From Pararhodonellum marinum (lineage in GTDB: Bacteria; Bacteroidota; Bacteroidia; Cytophagales; Cyclobacteriaceae): DNA of 64,000 bases. The notes under the pieces are model-generated. The model was not told where the DNA came from. It saw only the letters and a list, made by a program, of their open reading frames with translations, and made no database searches. The DNA is taken from assembly GCF_015354735.1 (NCBI RefSeq), contig NZ_JACEFJ010000003.1, forward strand, positions 1 through 64,000. Direction: 5' to 3'. Positions 41,490-51,230 of the stretch are shown piece by piece (within the stretch, counting starts at the first letter, position 1; every line of letters begins with the position of its first letter). The translations under genes were made by a program, and so were the position numbers.

Positions 41490-43301
41490 ATGAAAAAATT
41501 AGATAAGTTGATTCTAGGGTCCTTCATAGGACCATTTTTGTTGACCTTTATCGTGGTGGATTTTATTCTGCTGACGGTAAACATGCTCAAGTATTTCGAT
41601 GAAATTTTCGGCAAGGGCTTGGGTTTCGGGATCTACATGGAGCTTATCGGCTATTTTGTGATCAGCATTTCCCCGATGGCTTTACCCCTAGCTGTCCTCT
41701 TGTCTTCTCTGATGACATTTGGGAATTTGGGGGAACATTTTGAGCTTACGGCAATTAAAAGCAGTGGAATTTCATTGATCCGTGCCATGGCACCCATAGG
41801 TGTATTTGTAGTAGTGCTCACCTTTTTGGCCTATCTTTCCAACAATTACCTTGTGCCAAAAGTGAATCTGAAAACCTTCAGTCTACTTTATGATATCCGC
41901 ACCAAGTCACCCGCTTTCGACATCAAAGAAGGTATTTTTTATAACGGCATCCCAAATTACTCTATCAAAGTAAACCGTAAAAAGGATGACATCAGACTTG
42001 AAGATGTGATGATTTATGACCACACTTCAGGCCAGGGAAACATCCATGTGATCGTGGCCGACTCAGGAAGGATGGAGCCATTCTTTAATGACCGTTACAT
42101 GATGATGACCCTTTACAGTGGCTACAGTTACAATGAAGAAAGGGGTCAGAGGGGTATCAGAGAAAAGCCTGTTGATTTCAGAAGAACCCAATTTTCCCAA
42201 TATGAAATTATCTTCAGCTTGGATGCATTTAACCTGAATAGGACCTCAGAGGATCAGTGGTCAACTAACCGCTCTATAAAGAACATCGCTGAAATCAAAG
42301 TTGACCTCGATTCCATGGACAGGGATCTTACAAACCTGGTTTTTTATAACTTCACCAATGCATCAGCGACCTACAATTTCTTTACCGCTGAGCGACAACT
42401 TTCTCCTCCGGATTACCTCCAGACCAAAAAAGATTATTATGATTCCATCAAAAATGAAGCGTTGACCAGGCAAAAAGAACAGGAACTCAAAAGAAATTCC
42501 GAAGCAGATAGCCTTAAAAACATTGAAGGAAATGAGCTATCCTCTGATTCACTGAGTAAAATCCAACTGGAAAACCCGATCAAATTTGATTCTTTGGTCA
42601 ACCCATCTCTCAACCCAAGTACTTCAGCTGCTGTGAACACGTCGGATTCAGTTTTAAATGCAAGAATCAGGCGGTCCAGGGCTAGTGCTGCCACTTCAAG
42701 CACCCAATCAAGAGTTCAGAACCTGGAACGGCATAACGCAAGGGGAAAAGATACCACAGAGTCCAAACGAAACCTTGTTTTTACAGAAGCCCAAAAAGCC
42801 AGGCTGGATTCAATCATTGAAAAGGAGAGGTATAATGCCAGAGGGGCATCCATTGCCATCAATAATGCGAGGACTTTTAAAAATACCTACAGCCTTAAGA
42901 AAAATCAACTCGAAGATTTGGAAAGAGAATACCGACGGTTTAAGATCGCCTGGTACCAAAAATATACCCAAGCCTTTGCCTGTATCGTGATGTTTATGAT
43001 TGGTGCCCCTTTGGGAGCCATTATCAAAAAAGGGGGGTTGGGGATGCCGGTTTTATTTTCCATCATTTTTTTCATCATCTTCTACATGCTGACCATTACA
43101 GGAGAAAAATGGGCAAAAGAGGGTATGTCAAGTCCCTTGTTCGGGACCTGGTTTTCCAACCTTGCCCTAATCCCATTCGGTCTTTTCTTTTTGAAACAGG
43201 CCAGAAAGGATGCGAGGCTTTTTGAACCCGATCTGTATGTTGAATTGTTTCAGAAAGGCAAAAAAAAGTGGCAAGAACTTCTTTCCAAATACAAAAGATG
43301 A
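41490..43301 (+). CDS. LptF/LptG-family lipopolysaccharide export permease
   Basis: Permeases of this family extract LPS from the inner membrane together with LptB. The 603-aa protein has three N-terminal membrane segments (from residue 8, LILGSFIGPFLLTFIVVDFI), a periplasmic beta-rich domain (about 115-270), and three C-terminal segments (about 495-580). E. coli members have about 360 residues. The surplus is a polar, charged stretch of about 200 residues (about 285-485) between the periplasmic domain and TM4, with little order expected. LptF and LptG cannot be told apart here. Confidence 0.88.
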   Translation: MKKLDKLILGSFIGPFLLTFIVVDFILLTVNMLKYFDEIFGKGLGFGIYMELIGYFVISISPMALPLAVLLSSLMTFGNLGEHFELTAIKSSGISLIRAMAPIGVFVVVLTFLAYLSNNYLVPKVNLKTFSLLYDIRTKSPAFDIKEGIFYNGIPNYSIKVNRKKDDIRLEDVMIYDHTSGQGNIHVIVADSGRMEPFFNDRYMMMTLYSGYSYNEERGQRGIREKPVDFRRTQFSQYEIIFSLDAFNLNRTSEDQWSTNRSIKNIAEIKVDLDSMDRDLTNLVFYNFTNASATYNFFTAERQLSPPDYLQTKKDYYDSIKNEALTRQKEQELKRNSEADSLKNIEGNELSSDSLSKIQLENPIKFDSLVNPSLNPSTSAAVNTSDSVLNARIRRSRASAATSSTQSRVQNLERHNARGKDTTESKRNLVFTEAQKARLDSIIEKERYNARGASIAINNARTFKNTYSLKKNQLEDLEREYRRFKIAWYQKYTQAFACIVMFMIGAPLGAIIKKGGLGMPVLFSIIFFIIFYMLTITGEKWAKEGMSSPLFGTWFSNLALIPFGLFFLKQARKDARLFEPDLYVELFQKGKKKWQELLSKYKR

Positions 43302-43333
43302 AGGCTATATTTTAAAATATTAAATAAAGCACG

Positions 43334-43341
43334 TATCTTTG
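43334..43341 (+). promoter_or_regulatory. rpsO -7 box
   Basis: TATCTTTG is a full match to TAnnTTTG, 44 bp before the rpsO ATG. A -33 TTG is not seen. Confidence 0.5.
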
Positions 43342-43385
43342 TAGCTGTTTTAAAAAATCATTATTAAAAAATCATTTGACTAGGC

Positions 43386-43661
43386 ATGTATTTAACTTCA
43401 GAGAAAAAATCAGAGTTGTTTAAAAATCATGGCAGGTTAAAATCTGATACCGATACAGGCTCTCCTGAATCGCAGATCGCTTTATTTACCTTCAGAATCA
43501 AGCACCTGACTGATCATTTAAAAACCAACAAAAAAGACCACTCTTCCAGACTGGGTCTTCTTAAATTAGTAGGTAAGCGCAGGAGCCTTTTGAATTATCT
43601 GTACGACAGGGACATTGAAAGATACCGAGCCATTATCGCCGAGTTAGGCATTCGAAAATAA
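43386..43661 (+). CDS. rpsO: 30S ribosomal protein S15
   Basis: The 91-aa protein shows uS15 features: [22 protein letters not shown], and [20 protein letters not shown] that binds 16S rRNA. It is followed by a terminator and then pnp, the same order as in many bacteria. Confidence 0.97.
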   Translation: MYLTSEKKSELFKNHGRLKSDTDTGSPESQIALFTFRIKHLTDHLKTNKKDHSSRLGLLKLVGKRRSLLNYLYDRDIERYRAIIAELGIRK

Positions 43662-43671
43662 TAACTACTGT

Positions 43672-43705
43672 AAGGTTCTCTATTGGGAGAACCTTACTTT
43701 TTTCT
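43672..43705 (+). terminator. Rho-independent terminator between rpsO and pnp
   Basis: AAGGTTCTC (43672-43680) pairs perfectly with GAGAACCTT (43687-43695), then a T-rich tail. It separates rpsO from pnp. Confidence 0.85.
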
Positions 43706-43769
43706 TTTCCCCCAATAATTAAACCTTACTTTTATACCTATTCTCAAGATTTATTCTTAACAAAATTGT

Positions 43770-45908
43770 ATGTTACCTAATGTTATTTCCAAATCTATTG
43801 TCCTAGAAGACGGTAGAGAGATTATTATTGAAACCGGGGCTTTGGCTAAGCAGGCTGATGGCGCGGTGGTTGTAAAAATGGGAAAAGCGATGTTGCTAGC
43901 GACCGCTGTATCCCGAAAAGAAGCCAACGATGGGGTTGATTTTCTCCCTATGTCAGTTGATTACCAAGAAAAATTTGCCTCATCCGGCAAGATCCCAGGA
44001 GGCTTTTTGAAAAGGGAAGGAAGACTTTCCGATTATGAAATTCTGATCAGCAGAATGGTGGACAGGGCTTTAAGACCCATTTTTCCTGATGACTATCATG
44101 CTGAAACCAAAGTGGACATCACCCTGATTTCTGCTGATGATGAGGTACTACCGGATTGTTTGGCCGGTCTTGCTGCTTCTGCTGCCTTAGCAGTATCGGA
44201 CATTCCTTTTAACGGGCCGATTTCCGAAGTGAGAGTTGCTAAAATTGACGGTAAGCTCCATATCAATCCTAGCCCAGCTCAATTGGAAAAAGCCACGCTT
44301 GAACTTATAGTCGCAGGTTCTTTGGAGTTTGTGCTGATGGTAGAGGGAGAAGGCAACGAAGTCTCTGAAGATGAAATGGTGGAAGCCTTACAATTTGCAC
44401 ATGAAGAAATCAAGCGACATTGTCAGGTTCAGTTGGAATTGACCAAAGCAGTGGGCAAGGAAGTAAAAAGAGAATATGCCCATGAAGTTTCGGATGAGCC
44501 TCTGTACGAAAAAATGAAAGCAGAGCTCTATGATGCCTGTTACCAGTCAGTCAGCCTACAAATTGCTGACAAAAGCATTCGCTCCGAAAACATCAAGGCC
44601 ATCAAAGAAGGATTTATTGAAAGTCTTGGCGAAGAGCACGAATTTGAAGCAAGTTTGATTGGGCCTTATTTCCATAAAATTCACAAAGAAGCAGCCAGAA
44701 ACTTTACCTTGAAGGAAAAGAAAAGGCTTGATGGCAGAAATCCCGATGAAATCAGACCGATTTGGTCGGTGGTGGATTATCTACCTTCTGCACATGGATC
44801 TGCAATATTTACCAGAGGTGAAACGCAGTCCTTGACCACTTGTACGCTAGGTACCAAACTAGACGAACAAATGGTAGATGGTGCAGTGATTTCCGGATAC
44901 AATAAATTCTTTCTTCATTATAATTTCCCAGGATTCTCTACAGGTGAGGTAAAAATCAACCGTGGACCGGGCAGGAGGGAAGTAGGACATGGAAACTTGG
45001 CCATGAGGGCATTGAAAAAAGTGCTTCCATCCCCAGATCAGAATCCATATACGATCCGGATCGTCTCCGATATTCTCGAGTCAAATGGTTCTTCATCCAT
45101 GGCAACAGTATGCGCTGGTTCTCTGGCACTTATGGATGCAGGTATTCCTATCAAAGCACCTGTTACCGGGATTGCTATGGGGATGATATCTGACTCCAAA
45201 ACAGGAAATTATACCATCTTGTCTGATATCTTGGGTGATGAAGATCACCTGGGTGACATGGACTTTAAAGTGACCGGTACAGCCAAAGGCATTACCGCCT
45301 GTCAAATGGACCTGAAGGTGGAAGGTTTGGATTACAGTGTTTTGAAAGAAGCGCTTTATCAAGCAAGAAAAGGTAGATTACATATATTAGATGAGATCAA
45401 CAAAACCTTGGCCGAACCAAGACCGGAACTAAAACCACATACTCCAAGATCCTCCATGATGTCTATTCCCAAGGAATTGATTGGTGCGGTGATCGGACCA
45501 GGTGGTAAGGTGATCCAAGAGATCCAGAAAGATACCGGTGCGACCATCATCATAGAAGAAGTGGACAACATGGGCAAGATCAACATCTTCTCCAACAACC
45601 AAACTTCTATGGATGCAGCCATCAGCCGTATCCGTGGCATTGTAGCCATGCCTGAAATAGGAGAAACCTATACCGGTAAAGTGAAAAACATCATGCCTTT
45701 CGGAGCCTTCATTGAATTTATGCCAGGTAAAGACGGTTTGTTGCACATTTCCGAAATCAAATGGGAAAGGCTTGAAAACATGGAAGGTGTTCTTGAACCA
45801 GGCGAGGAAATTATGGTTAAGCTCATAGATGTTGATAAAAAGACAGGTAAGTTTAAATTATCCAGAAAGGTATTATTGCCTAAACCTGAAAAATCCGATA
45901 AAAATTAA
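43770..45908 (+). CDS. pnp: Polyribonucleotide nucleotidyltransferase (PNPase)
   Basis: PNPase degrades RNA 3' to 5' by phosphorolysis. The 712 aa have two RNase PH domains (the first with [20 protein letters not shown], the second with [19 protein letters not shown] and the GSSSMATVC active region). A KH domain ([16 protein letters not shown], about 570-590) and a C-terminal S1 domain ([17 protein letters not shown], from about 635) follow. All domains are complete. Confidence 0.97.
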   Translation: MLPNVISKSIVLEDGREIIIETGALAKQADGAVVVKMGKAMLLATAVSRKEANDGVDFLPMSVDYQEKFASSGKIPGGFLKREGRLSDYEILISRMVDRALRPIFPDDYHAETKVDITLISADDEVLPDCLAGLAASAALAVSDIPFNGPISEVRVAKIDGKLHINPSPAQLEKATLELIVAGSLEFVLMVEGEGNEVSEDEMVEALQFAHEEIKRHCQVQLELTKAVGKEVKREYAHEVSDEPLYEKMKAELYDACYQSVSLQIADKSIRSENIKAIKEGFIESLGEEHEFEASLIGPYFHKIHKEAARNFTLKEKKRLDGRNPDEIRPIWSVVDYLPSAHGSAIFTRGETQSLTTCTLGTKLDEQMVDGAVISGYNKFFLHYNFPGFSTGEVKINRGPGRREVGHGNLAMRALKKVLPSPDQNPYTIRIVSDILESNGSSSMATVCAGSLALMDAGIPIKAPVTGIAMGMISDSKTGNYTILSDILGDEDHLGDMDFKVTGTAKGITACQMDLKVEGLDYSVLKEALYQARKGRLHILDEINKTLAEPRPELKPHTPRSSMMSIPKELIGAVIGPGGKVIQEIQKDTGATIIIEEVDNMGKINIFSNNQTSMDAAISRIRGIVAMPEIGETYTGKVKNIMPFGAFIEFMPGKDGLLHISEIKWERLENMEGVLEPGEEIMVKLIDVDKKTGKFKLSRKVLLPKPEKSDKN

Positions 45909-45998
45909 TTAGATTTAATTTAGTCAATAAATCACATTGAACTTATTTTGAATCGACATCTGTTATAGAAAGGTCTAAACAATAAATGAATTTCCTGA

Positions 45999-46862
45999 AT
46001 GAGGCAACTTAAAATTAGCAAACAGATTACCAACAGAGAAAGTCAGTCTCTGGATAAGTACCTTCAAGAAATAGGTAAGGTGGACCTACTCACCGCTGAT
46101 GAAGAGGTGGTTTTGGCCAAGAGAATCCGTGAAGGAGACCAACTTGCTCTTGAAAAATTAACCAAAGCCAACTTGAGGTTTGTGGTCTCAGTAGCCAAGC
46201 AGTATCAGAATCAAGGGCTTTCTCTTGGAGATTTGATCAATGAAGGTAACCTGGGCTTGATAAAGGCCGCACAAAGGTTTGACGAAACCAGGGGATTTAA
46301 GTTCATCTCTTATGCTGTTTGGTGGATCAGACAGTCCATTTTACAAGCCCTAGCAGAGCAGTCTAGAATTGTTCGTTTGCCTCTCAATAGAGTAGGTTCA
46401 CTGAATAAAATCAGCAAAACCTTTTCTGAGTTGGAGCAAAAGTTTGAAAGGGAACCCTCGCCAGAGGAATTGGCAGAAGTGTTGGAAGTGACTGCAGGAG
46501 AAGTGGTAGATACCATGAAAATCTCAGGAAGGCATGTTTCCATGGATGCTCCATTTGTTCAGGGAGAAGAAAACAGCCTTTTGGATGTGTTGGAAAATGA
46601 CGGGGAAGAAAAACCCGACGACGGACTGATGAATGATTCCTTACGAAAAGAGGTTCAACGAGCCCTTTCTACCTTGACCCAAAGAGAAGCGGATGTCATC
46701 ACCCTTTATTTTGGACTCAATGGTGAACACGCCATGACTTTGGAAGAAATCGGGGAAAAGTTCAACTTGACAAGAGAAAGAGTTAGACAAATTAAAGAAA
46801 AGGCCATCAGGAGGTTAAGACATACTTCAAGAAGTAAAACTTTAAAACCTTATCTGGGTTAA
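45999..46862 (+). CDS. rpoD: Primary RNA polymerase sigma factor (RpoD, short Bacteroidota type)
   Basis: The 287-aa sigma-70 factor lacks region 1.1 and the long non-conserved insert of proteobacterial RpoD, as is normal in Bacteroidota. Region 1.2 ([20 protein letters not shown]), region 2 ([20 protein letters not shown], then [10 protein letters not shown]), region 3 and region 4 with the HTH ([20 protein letters not shown]) are all present. It recognises the TAnnTTTG promoters seen in this window. It lies 90 bp after pnp, with its own terminator. Confidence 0.96.
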   Translation: MRQLKISKQITNRESQSLDKYLQEIGKVDLLTADEEVVLAKRIREGDQLALEKLTKANLRFVVSVAKQYQNQGLSLGDLINEGNLGLIKAAQRFDETRGFKFISYAVWWIRQSILQALAEQSRIVRLPLNRVGSLNKISKTFSELEQKFEREPSPEELAEVLEVTAGEVVDTMKISGRHVSMDAPFVQGEENSLLDVLENDGEEKPDDGLMNDSLRKEVQRALSTLTQREADVITLYFGLNGEHAMTLEEIGEKFNLTRERVRQIKEKAIRRLRHTSRSKTLKPYLG

Positions 46863-46886
46863 TAAGTTCAATTTGATAAATCATAT

Positions 46887-46912
46887 AAAGGGGCTCATCG
46901 CCCCTTTTTTTG
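46887..46912 (+). terminator. Rho-independent terminator after rpoD
   Basis: AAAGGGGC (46887-46894) and GCCCCTTT (46900-46907) form a perfect stem, followed by T-run. Confidence 0.9.
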
Positions 46913-47059
46913 TTTGATCATTGGAGCTGAATATTCTTGGTGTATTTTTTGATCACTAAAAATTATTCCGAATAATCTCCTGTTTGGGAATTTTAACGAT
47001 TCGAAACTTTGTTTCCAAAATTAAAATAATAAAATTTGCCAACCGAAAAATCACTCCCC

Positions 47060-48004
47060 ATGAACCAAGAAATAGAAGAAGTTAAAGTATTGATCATAGG
47101 ATCCGGACCGGCAGGATATACCGCTGCCATCTATGCAGCAAGGGCAGGTCTGAAGCCGGTGCTGTATACAGGTGGACAGCCTGGAGGACAATTGACCATT
47201 ACCAACGACGTTGAAAATTATCCGGGCTATCCTGATGGAGTGATGGGACCTCAGATGATGGATGATTTCAGAAGACAAGCCGAGCGGTTTGAAACAGATG
47301 TTCGGTATGGCATGGTCACCTCAGTGGATTTTTCACAAAGGCCTCATAAGATCGTTGTAGATGATCAAAAAGTGATTCTGGCGGATACAGTGATCATTTC
47401 CACCGGGGCCTCTGCCAAATGGCTTGGCTTGGAAAGTGAAACCCGACTCAACGGAAAGGGCGTATCTGCCTGTGCTGTTTGTGACGGTTTCTTCTTTAGA
47501 GGGCAGGATGTAGCCATAGTTGGTGCAGGAGATACAGCCTGTGAGGAAGCATCTTATTTGTCCAATATTTGTAATAAAGTCTACATGTTGGTAAGGCGTG
47601 ATGAAATGCGTGCTTCTCAAATCATGCAAAAAAGAGTCATGTTAAATCCTAAAGTTGAAATTCTGTGGAATACAGAAACAGTAGAAATCTTAGGTGAGGA
47701 TGAGGTAAAAGGAGTGAAAATTAAAAATAACCAAACTGGCGCAATCAGTGATCTTGCAGTTACCGGATTTTTTGTAGCCATAGGCCATGAACCCAACACC
47801 AGTATCTTCAAAGATTTTCTTGACATGGACGAGTCAGGTTATATCAAAACCATACCCGGGAGTACGAGAACCAATGTAGAAGGAGTTTTTGCCTGCGGCG
47901 ATGCACAGGACCATATTTACAGGCAGGCAGTCACTGCTGCGGGGACAGGATGCATGGCGGCGTTGGATGCAGAGCGTTACTTGGCTGAATTGGAATTGGT
48001 TTAA
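47060..48004 (+). CDS. trxB: Thioredoxin reductase
   Basis: The enzyme passes electrons from NADPH through FAD to thioredoxin. I start it at the ATG at 47060 (MNQEIEEVKVLIIGSGPAGY); an upstream TTG frame at 47036 is less likely. The FAD motif GSGPAGYTAAIYAARAG lies near residue 14, the redox pair CAVC at residues 138-141, the NADPH motif GAGDTACEEASYLS follows, and the C-terminal ACGDAQDHIYRQAVTAAGTG closes the family pattern. A peptidase gene follows 10 bp later. Confidence 0.95.
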   Translation: MNQEIEEVKVLIIGSGPAGYTAAIYAARAGLKPVLYTGGQPGGQLTITNDVENYPGYPDGVMGPQMMDDFRRQAERFETDVRYGMVTSVDFSQRPHKIVVDDQKVILADTVIISTGASAKWLGLESETRLNGKGVSACAVCDGFFFRGQDVAIVGAGDTACEEASYLSNICNKVYMLVRRDEMRASQIMQKRVMLNPKVEILWNTETVEILGEDEVKGVKIKNNQTGAISDLAVTGFFVAIGHEPNTSIFKDFLDMDESGYIKTIPGSTRTNVEGVFACGDAQDHIYRQAVTAAGTGCMAALDAERYLAELELV

Positions 48005-48014
48005 AAACGTGGGG

Positions 48015-49055
48015 ATGCCATTTGTCAAAAGCCCCTGGTTATTAAGCTTCATATTCTGGTGCCTCACAGCAACCGCCCTCCAAGCTCAGGTTTTTCCAAA
48101 GTTAATTAAGAAACCCAAACCAAAACCCGATTCGGTTGCCCCACTGGATTACAATGTCATCAATCCGTTTGATGTTCAGAAATACCTGATGGATCTGAGA
48201 AAAGGGTCCGATTCTCTTTTTTACAAAGATTTTGTCGATCTCAAGCGCAGTCTTACGCCGGTTAGTGAAGACACCTTGTCCATCATTTGGGCGCCTACCA
48301 ATCAGTTGGTACAGGTATCCGAGCAAATCCAGATAGACAGCATTTGGGTTACTGCCTTTGAATATTTTTCTTCTTGGGACAGCAAAAAAATCAACATCTA
48401 TGATTTTGATCCCAAAGATTTTAAGGATACTGTCTACATCAAATTATATGATCCTTTTTTTGGCTCCAATTGGCACAAACCTCTGGATGAAACAAAAATC
48501 AATTCTGAGTTTGGGTTCAGGAGGTACAGGTGGCACCACGGTACTGACCTCAGTCTCAAGATTGGTGATCCTGTTTACAGTACCTTTGATGGAATTGTTC
48601 GTATGCGATCTTATGATAGAAATGGGTATGGCTATTATGTGGTAGTTAGGCATAGAAATGGTCTGGAAACCCTTTATGGACACCTGTCAAAGATTACTGT
48701 GGATGTAGGGCAGGAGGTTAAGGCAGGGGATATACTCGGACTTGGAGGCAGTACAGGTCGCAGTACAGGCCCGCACCTCCATTATGAAATCAGGTATCAG
48801 GGACTTTCCATCAACCCAACTGAGATCTTCGATTTTAGTATAGGGAGACTCAAAATGGAAATCTACCCAGTTACTGCTAATAGTTTTGAACATGTCATAC
48901 AAGCTCAACAGGTCGTCTATCACCGTGTCCGAAGTGGTGAGAACCTCAGTACCATAGCAAGGAGATATGGCGTGACAGTAGGCCATGTGACCAGAATGAA
49001 TGGCATTTCCTCCCGGTCGATCCTTCGGGTGGGGCAAAGATTAAGGATTCGTTAA
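48015..49055 (+). CDS. Exported M23 peptidase with C-terminal LysM domain
   Basis: I start the protein at 48015, giving MPFVKSPWLLSFIFWCLTAT with cleavage near ALQAQ. The longer frame from 47889 lies inside trxB. The LytM/M23 zinc site is complete: HHGTD near residues 174-178 and HLHYE near 254-258. The C-terminal 45 residues are a LysM module (YHRVRSGENLSTIARRYGV), which binds peptidoglycan. It probably cuts cross-links during envelope growth, or acts as regulator. The trxB linkage is positional only. Confidence 0.9.
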   Translation: MPFVKSPWLLSFIFWCLTATALQAQVFPKLIKKPKPKPDSVAPLDYNVINPFDVQKYLMDLRKGSDSLFYKDFVDLKRSLTPVSEDTLSIIWAPTNQLVQVSEQIQIDSIWVTAFEYFSSWDSKKINIYDFDPKDFKDTVYIKLYDPFFGSNWHKPLDETKINSEFGFRRYRWHHGTDLSLKIGDPVYSTFDGIVRMRSYDRNGYGYYVVVRHRNGLETLYGHLSKITVDVGQEVKAGDILGLGGSTGRSTGPHLHYEIRYQGLSINPTEIFDFSIGRLKMEIYPVTANSFEHVIQAQQVVYHRVRSGENLSTIARRYGVTVGHVTRMNGISSRSILRVGQRLRIR

Positions 49056-49114
49056 ACTTTTTTACAGTAGGCTGGTGTTAAGGCTTCAATGTTTCAATTT
49101 GAAAACCAATTTGT

Positions 49115-49831
49115 ATGAAATTAGATATACTGGTAATTGCTGCACACCCCGATGATGCGGAGCTTTCCTGTTCGGGCACCATAGCCGCGCATGTTGCCAA
49201 AGGTTATAAAGTGGGTATCCTTGACTTGACACAGGGGGAAATGGGTACAAGGGGAACTCCGGAAATCAGACTGAAGGAAGCGGAAGAGGCAGGAAAAATT
49301 TTAAATATTTCTATGAGAAGGAATGCCGGTTTCAGGGATGTGTTTTTTACCGATGACGAAAACCACCAAATCCAAATCGCGCAAATTATCCGCCAATATC
49401 GTCCAGAAATTGTCTTGGCCAATGCGGTTACCGATAGACATCCTGATCATGGAAAAGGGGGAAAGTTGGCTTCTTTGGCTTGTTTTGTCAGCGGTTTGCG
49501 AAGGGTGGAAACCTTCCATGATGGAGAATCACAAGCACCTTGGAGACCCAAATACCTGTACCATTTCATTCAGAACAATTATATCAAACCTGATTTTGTG
49601 GTAGACATCTCATCCTATTGGGAGCAAAAGCTGGAAAGCATCAAAGCCTTTAAATCCCAGTTTTATGATCCTGAAAACAAAGAACCTGAAAGTTTTATAT
49701 CCTCCTCCGAATTTATGGATTTTGTGGAAGCCAGGGCAAAAGAATTTGGTCATTCCATCAATGTAAAATATGGAGAAGGCTTCACGGTAGAAAAAATGAT
49801 AGGAGTGAATGATTTATTTGACCTTGTTTAA
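49115..49831 (+). CDS. bshB1: Bacillithiol biosynthesis deacetylase BshB1
   Basis: BshB1 removes the acetyl group of GlcNAc-malate, the second step of bacillithiol synthesis. The 238-aa protein has AHPDDAELSCSGTIA (zinc ligands H12 and D15 region), GEMGTRGTPEIR and DRHPDHGKGG, all typical of BshB1 rather than general PIG-L enzymes. bshA and bshC are not in the window. It is separated from the M23 gene by 59 bp. Confidence 0.92.
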   Translation: MKLDILVIAAHPDDAELSCSGTIAAHVAKGYKVGILDLTQGEMGTRGTPEIRLKEAEEAGKILNISMRRNAGFRDVFFTDDENHQIQIAQIIRQYRPEIVLANAVTDRHPDHGKGGKLASLACFVSGLRRVETFHDGESQAPWRPKYLYHFIQNNYIKPDFVVDISSYWEQKLESIKAFKSQFYDPENKEPESFISSSEFMDFVEARAKEFGHSINVKYGEGFTVEKMIGVNDLFDLV

Positions 49832-49864
49832 TCACTGAAAAATTGAAATACACTGGACTTGCCC

Positions 49865-50503
49865 TCATGGAGCAAGTCTTTTTATTTTCCAATCATCCCG
49901 AGTTCCCATACGTTCATAAACGACCCTATCATGCAGCCTGCTGGGTCTTCCCTGCCAAAACTCAAAAAAATGAGGGATGACTCGGTATCCACCCCAATGA
50001 TCCGGCTTTTGGATAGGCTCCTCCTTGAATTTCAAGGACCATTTTGCTTCCTCTTTTTCAAGAAACTGCCGATTGGGAATTTCTTGGCTTTGGGGTGAAG
50101 TCCACGCACCTATCTGACTGGAGAAAGGCCTGGAAAAAAAATATGCTTCGGATGCTTCCTGGCTGATTTTCTCCACTTTTCCATTGATCCTTACTTGCCG
50201 CTCCAGTTCTCCCCAGAAAAAATTCAAAGCCGCATGGGGATTGTTGGCCAATTCCTTTCCTTTTTTACTGTTGTAATTGGTAAAAAAAACAAAACCATGA
50301 TCCACTCCTTTGAGCAGGACAATCCTGGATTCTGGCAAATTCTGTAGATTGACGGTGCTTAAATTCATGGCATTGACTTCTAAAACCTTGGCCTCCATGG
50401 CCTGTTCAAACCAAATTTTAAACTGTTGGAGAGGGTCTGGGTCTACTTCCTCTACATTAAGGCTTTTTAAGGAATAATCTTTTCTGATATCAGCTATGTT
50501 CAT
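49865..50503 (-). CDS. pdxH: Pyridoxamine/pyridoxine 5'-phosphate oxidase
   Basis: PdxH makes pyridoxal 5'-phosphate with FMN and oxygen. The 212 aa begin IADIRKDYSLKSLNVEEVDPDPLQQF, so the family start is complete. PESRIVLLKGVDHGFVFFTN binds FMN, and the C-terminal GRPSRLHDRVVYER and WKIKRLAP close the active site. It is convergent with bshB1 (33 bp apart). Confidence 0.94.
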   Translation of the reverse strand: MNIADIRKDYSLKSLNVEEVDPDPLQQFKIWFEQAMEAKVLEVNAMNLSTVNLQNLPESRIVLLKGVDHGFVFFTNYNSKKGKELANNPHAALNFFWGELERQVRINGKVEKISQEASEAYFFSRPFSSQIGAWTSPQSQEIPNRQFLEKEEAKWSLKFKEEPIQKPDHWGGYRVIPHFFEFWQGRPSRLHDRVVYERMGTRDDWKIKRLAP

Positions 50504-50603
50504 CGGGGATAATTATTTTATAAATAACACTATAAAAATACCAATGTTATGGCATTTATGAAATTTTACTTTATATTGACCGAGAAATTTAAATTTCATT
50601 TTT

Positions 50604-51176
50604 ATGGAATATAATTCCAACATTACACCAAAATCGGGTAATCTTTTGATATCAGAACCGTTTTTACAGGATGAAAATTTTGTAAGGTCCGTGATTTTGC
50701 TTTGTGAAAACAATGAAAATGGATCTTTTGGTCTGGTGTTAAACAAACTCTCCATACTCAAAATCGGAGATCTGATTGAAGACCTGAATAATTTCGATGA
50801 TCAGGTGTACGTAGGTGGTCCGGTAGAACAGAACACTTTGCATTTTATTTACCATTCTTCAGAATCTTTACTCAATGGCAGCGTAGAACTTTGTTCGGGA
50901 GTTTGGTGGTCCGGGGATTTTGAAGAGCTCGTGGATAAAATTAAGCTGGGTCAGATAGATAAAGCTAACTTTCGATTTTTTATTGGGTACTCAGGTTGGT
51001 CAGAGGGTCAGTTGAAAGAAGAACTGATAGAGAAAACCTGGATTGTGTGCGAACAACTCGATTCTGACAATTTATTTAATTCATCCCCTGATGAACTTTG
51101 GAGGCTTATTTTGCGGAATATGGGAGGTGATTTCCAGGTTTTGGCAAATTATCCTATTGACCCAAGATTAAATTAA
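50604..51176 (+). CDS. YqgE/AlgH family protein
   Basis: The 190-aa protein matches the family: SGNLLISEPFLQDENFVRSV, then HNENGSFGLVLNK-like ENGSFGLVLNKLS, YVGGPVEQNTLHFIYH, and FRFFIGYSGWSEGQLKEEL. The fold is known, but the biochemical role is not settled. It is divergent from pdxH, with about 100 bp of AT-rich DNA between them. The ATG at 50604 fits the family start. Confidence 0.88.
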   Translation: MEYNSNITPKSGNLLISEPFLQDENFVRSVILLCENNENGSFGLVLNKLSILKIGDLIEDLNNFDDQVYVGGPVEQNTLHFIYHSSESLLNGSVELCSGVWWSGDFEELVDKIKLGQIDKANFRFFIGYSGWSEGQLKEELIEKTWIVCEQLDSDNLFNSSPDELWRLILRNMGGDFQVLANYPIDPRLN

Positions 51177-51187
51177 TTCAAATTTAT

Positions 51188-51195
51188 TACTTTTG
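51188..51195 (+). promoter_or_regulatory. -7 box before the DUF349 gene
   Basis: TACTTTTG is a full match to TAnnTTTG, 35 bp before the ATG. No TTG at -33. Confidence 0.4.
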
Positions 51196-51230
51196 TTCAC
51201 GTTAGCTATCGGTACTAGTACATTAGGATT

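Noticed and set aside
47889..48014. N-terminal extension of the M23 peptidase
   Set aside because: It overlaps trxB in another frame and puts 42 residues before a perfect signal peptide at 48015.
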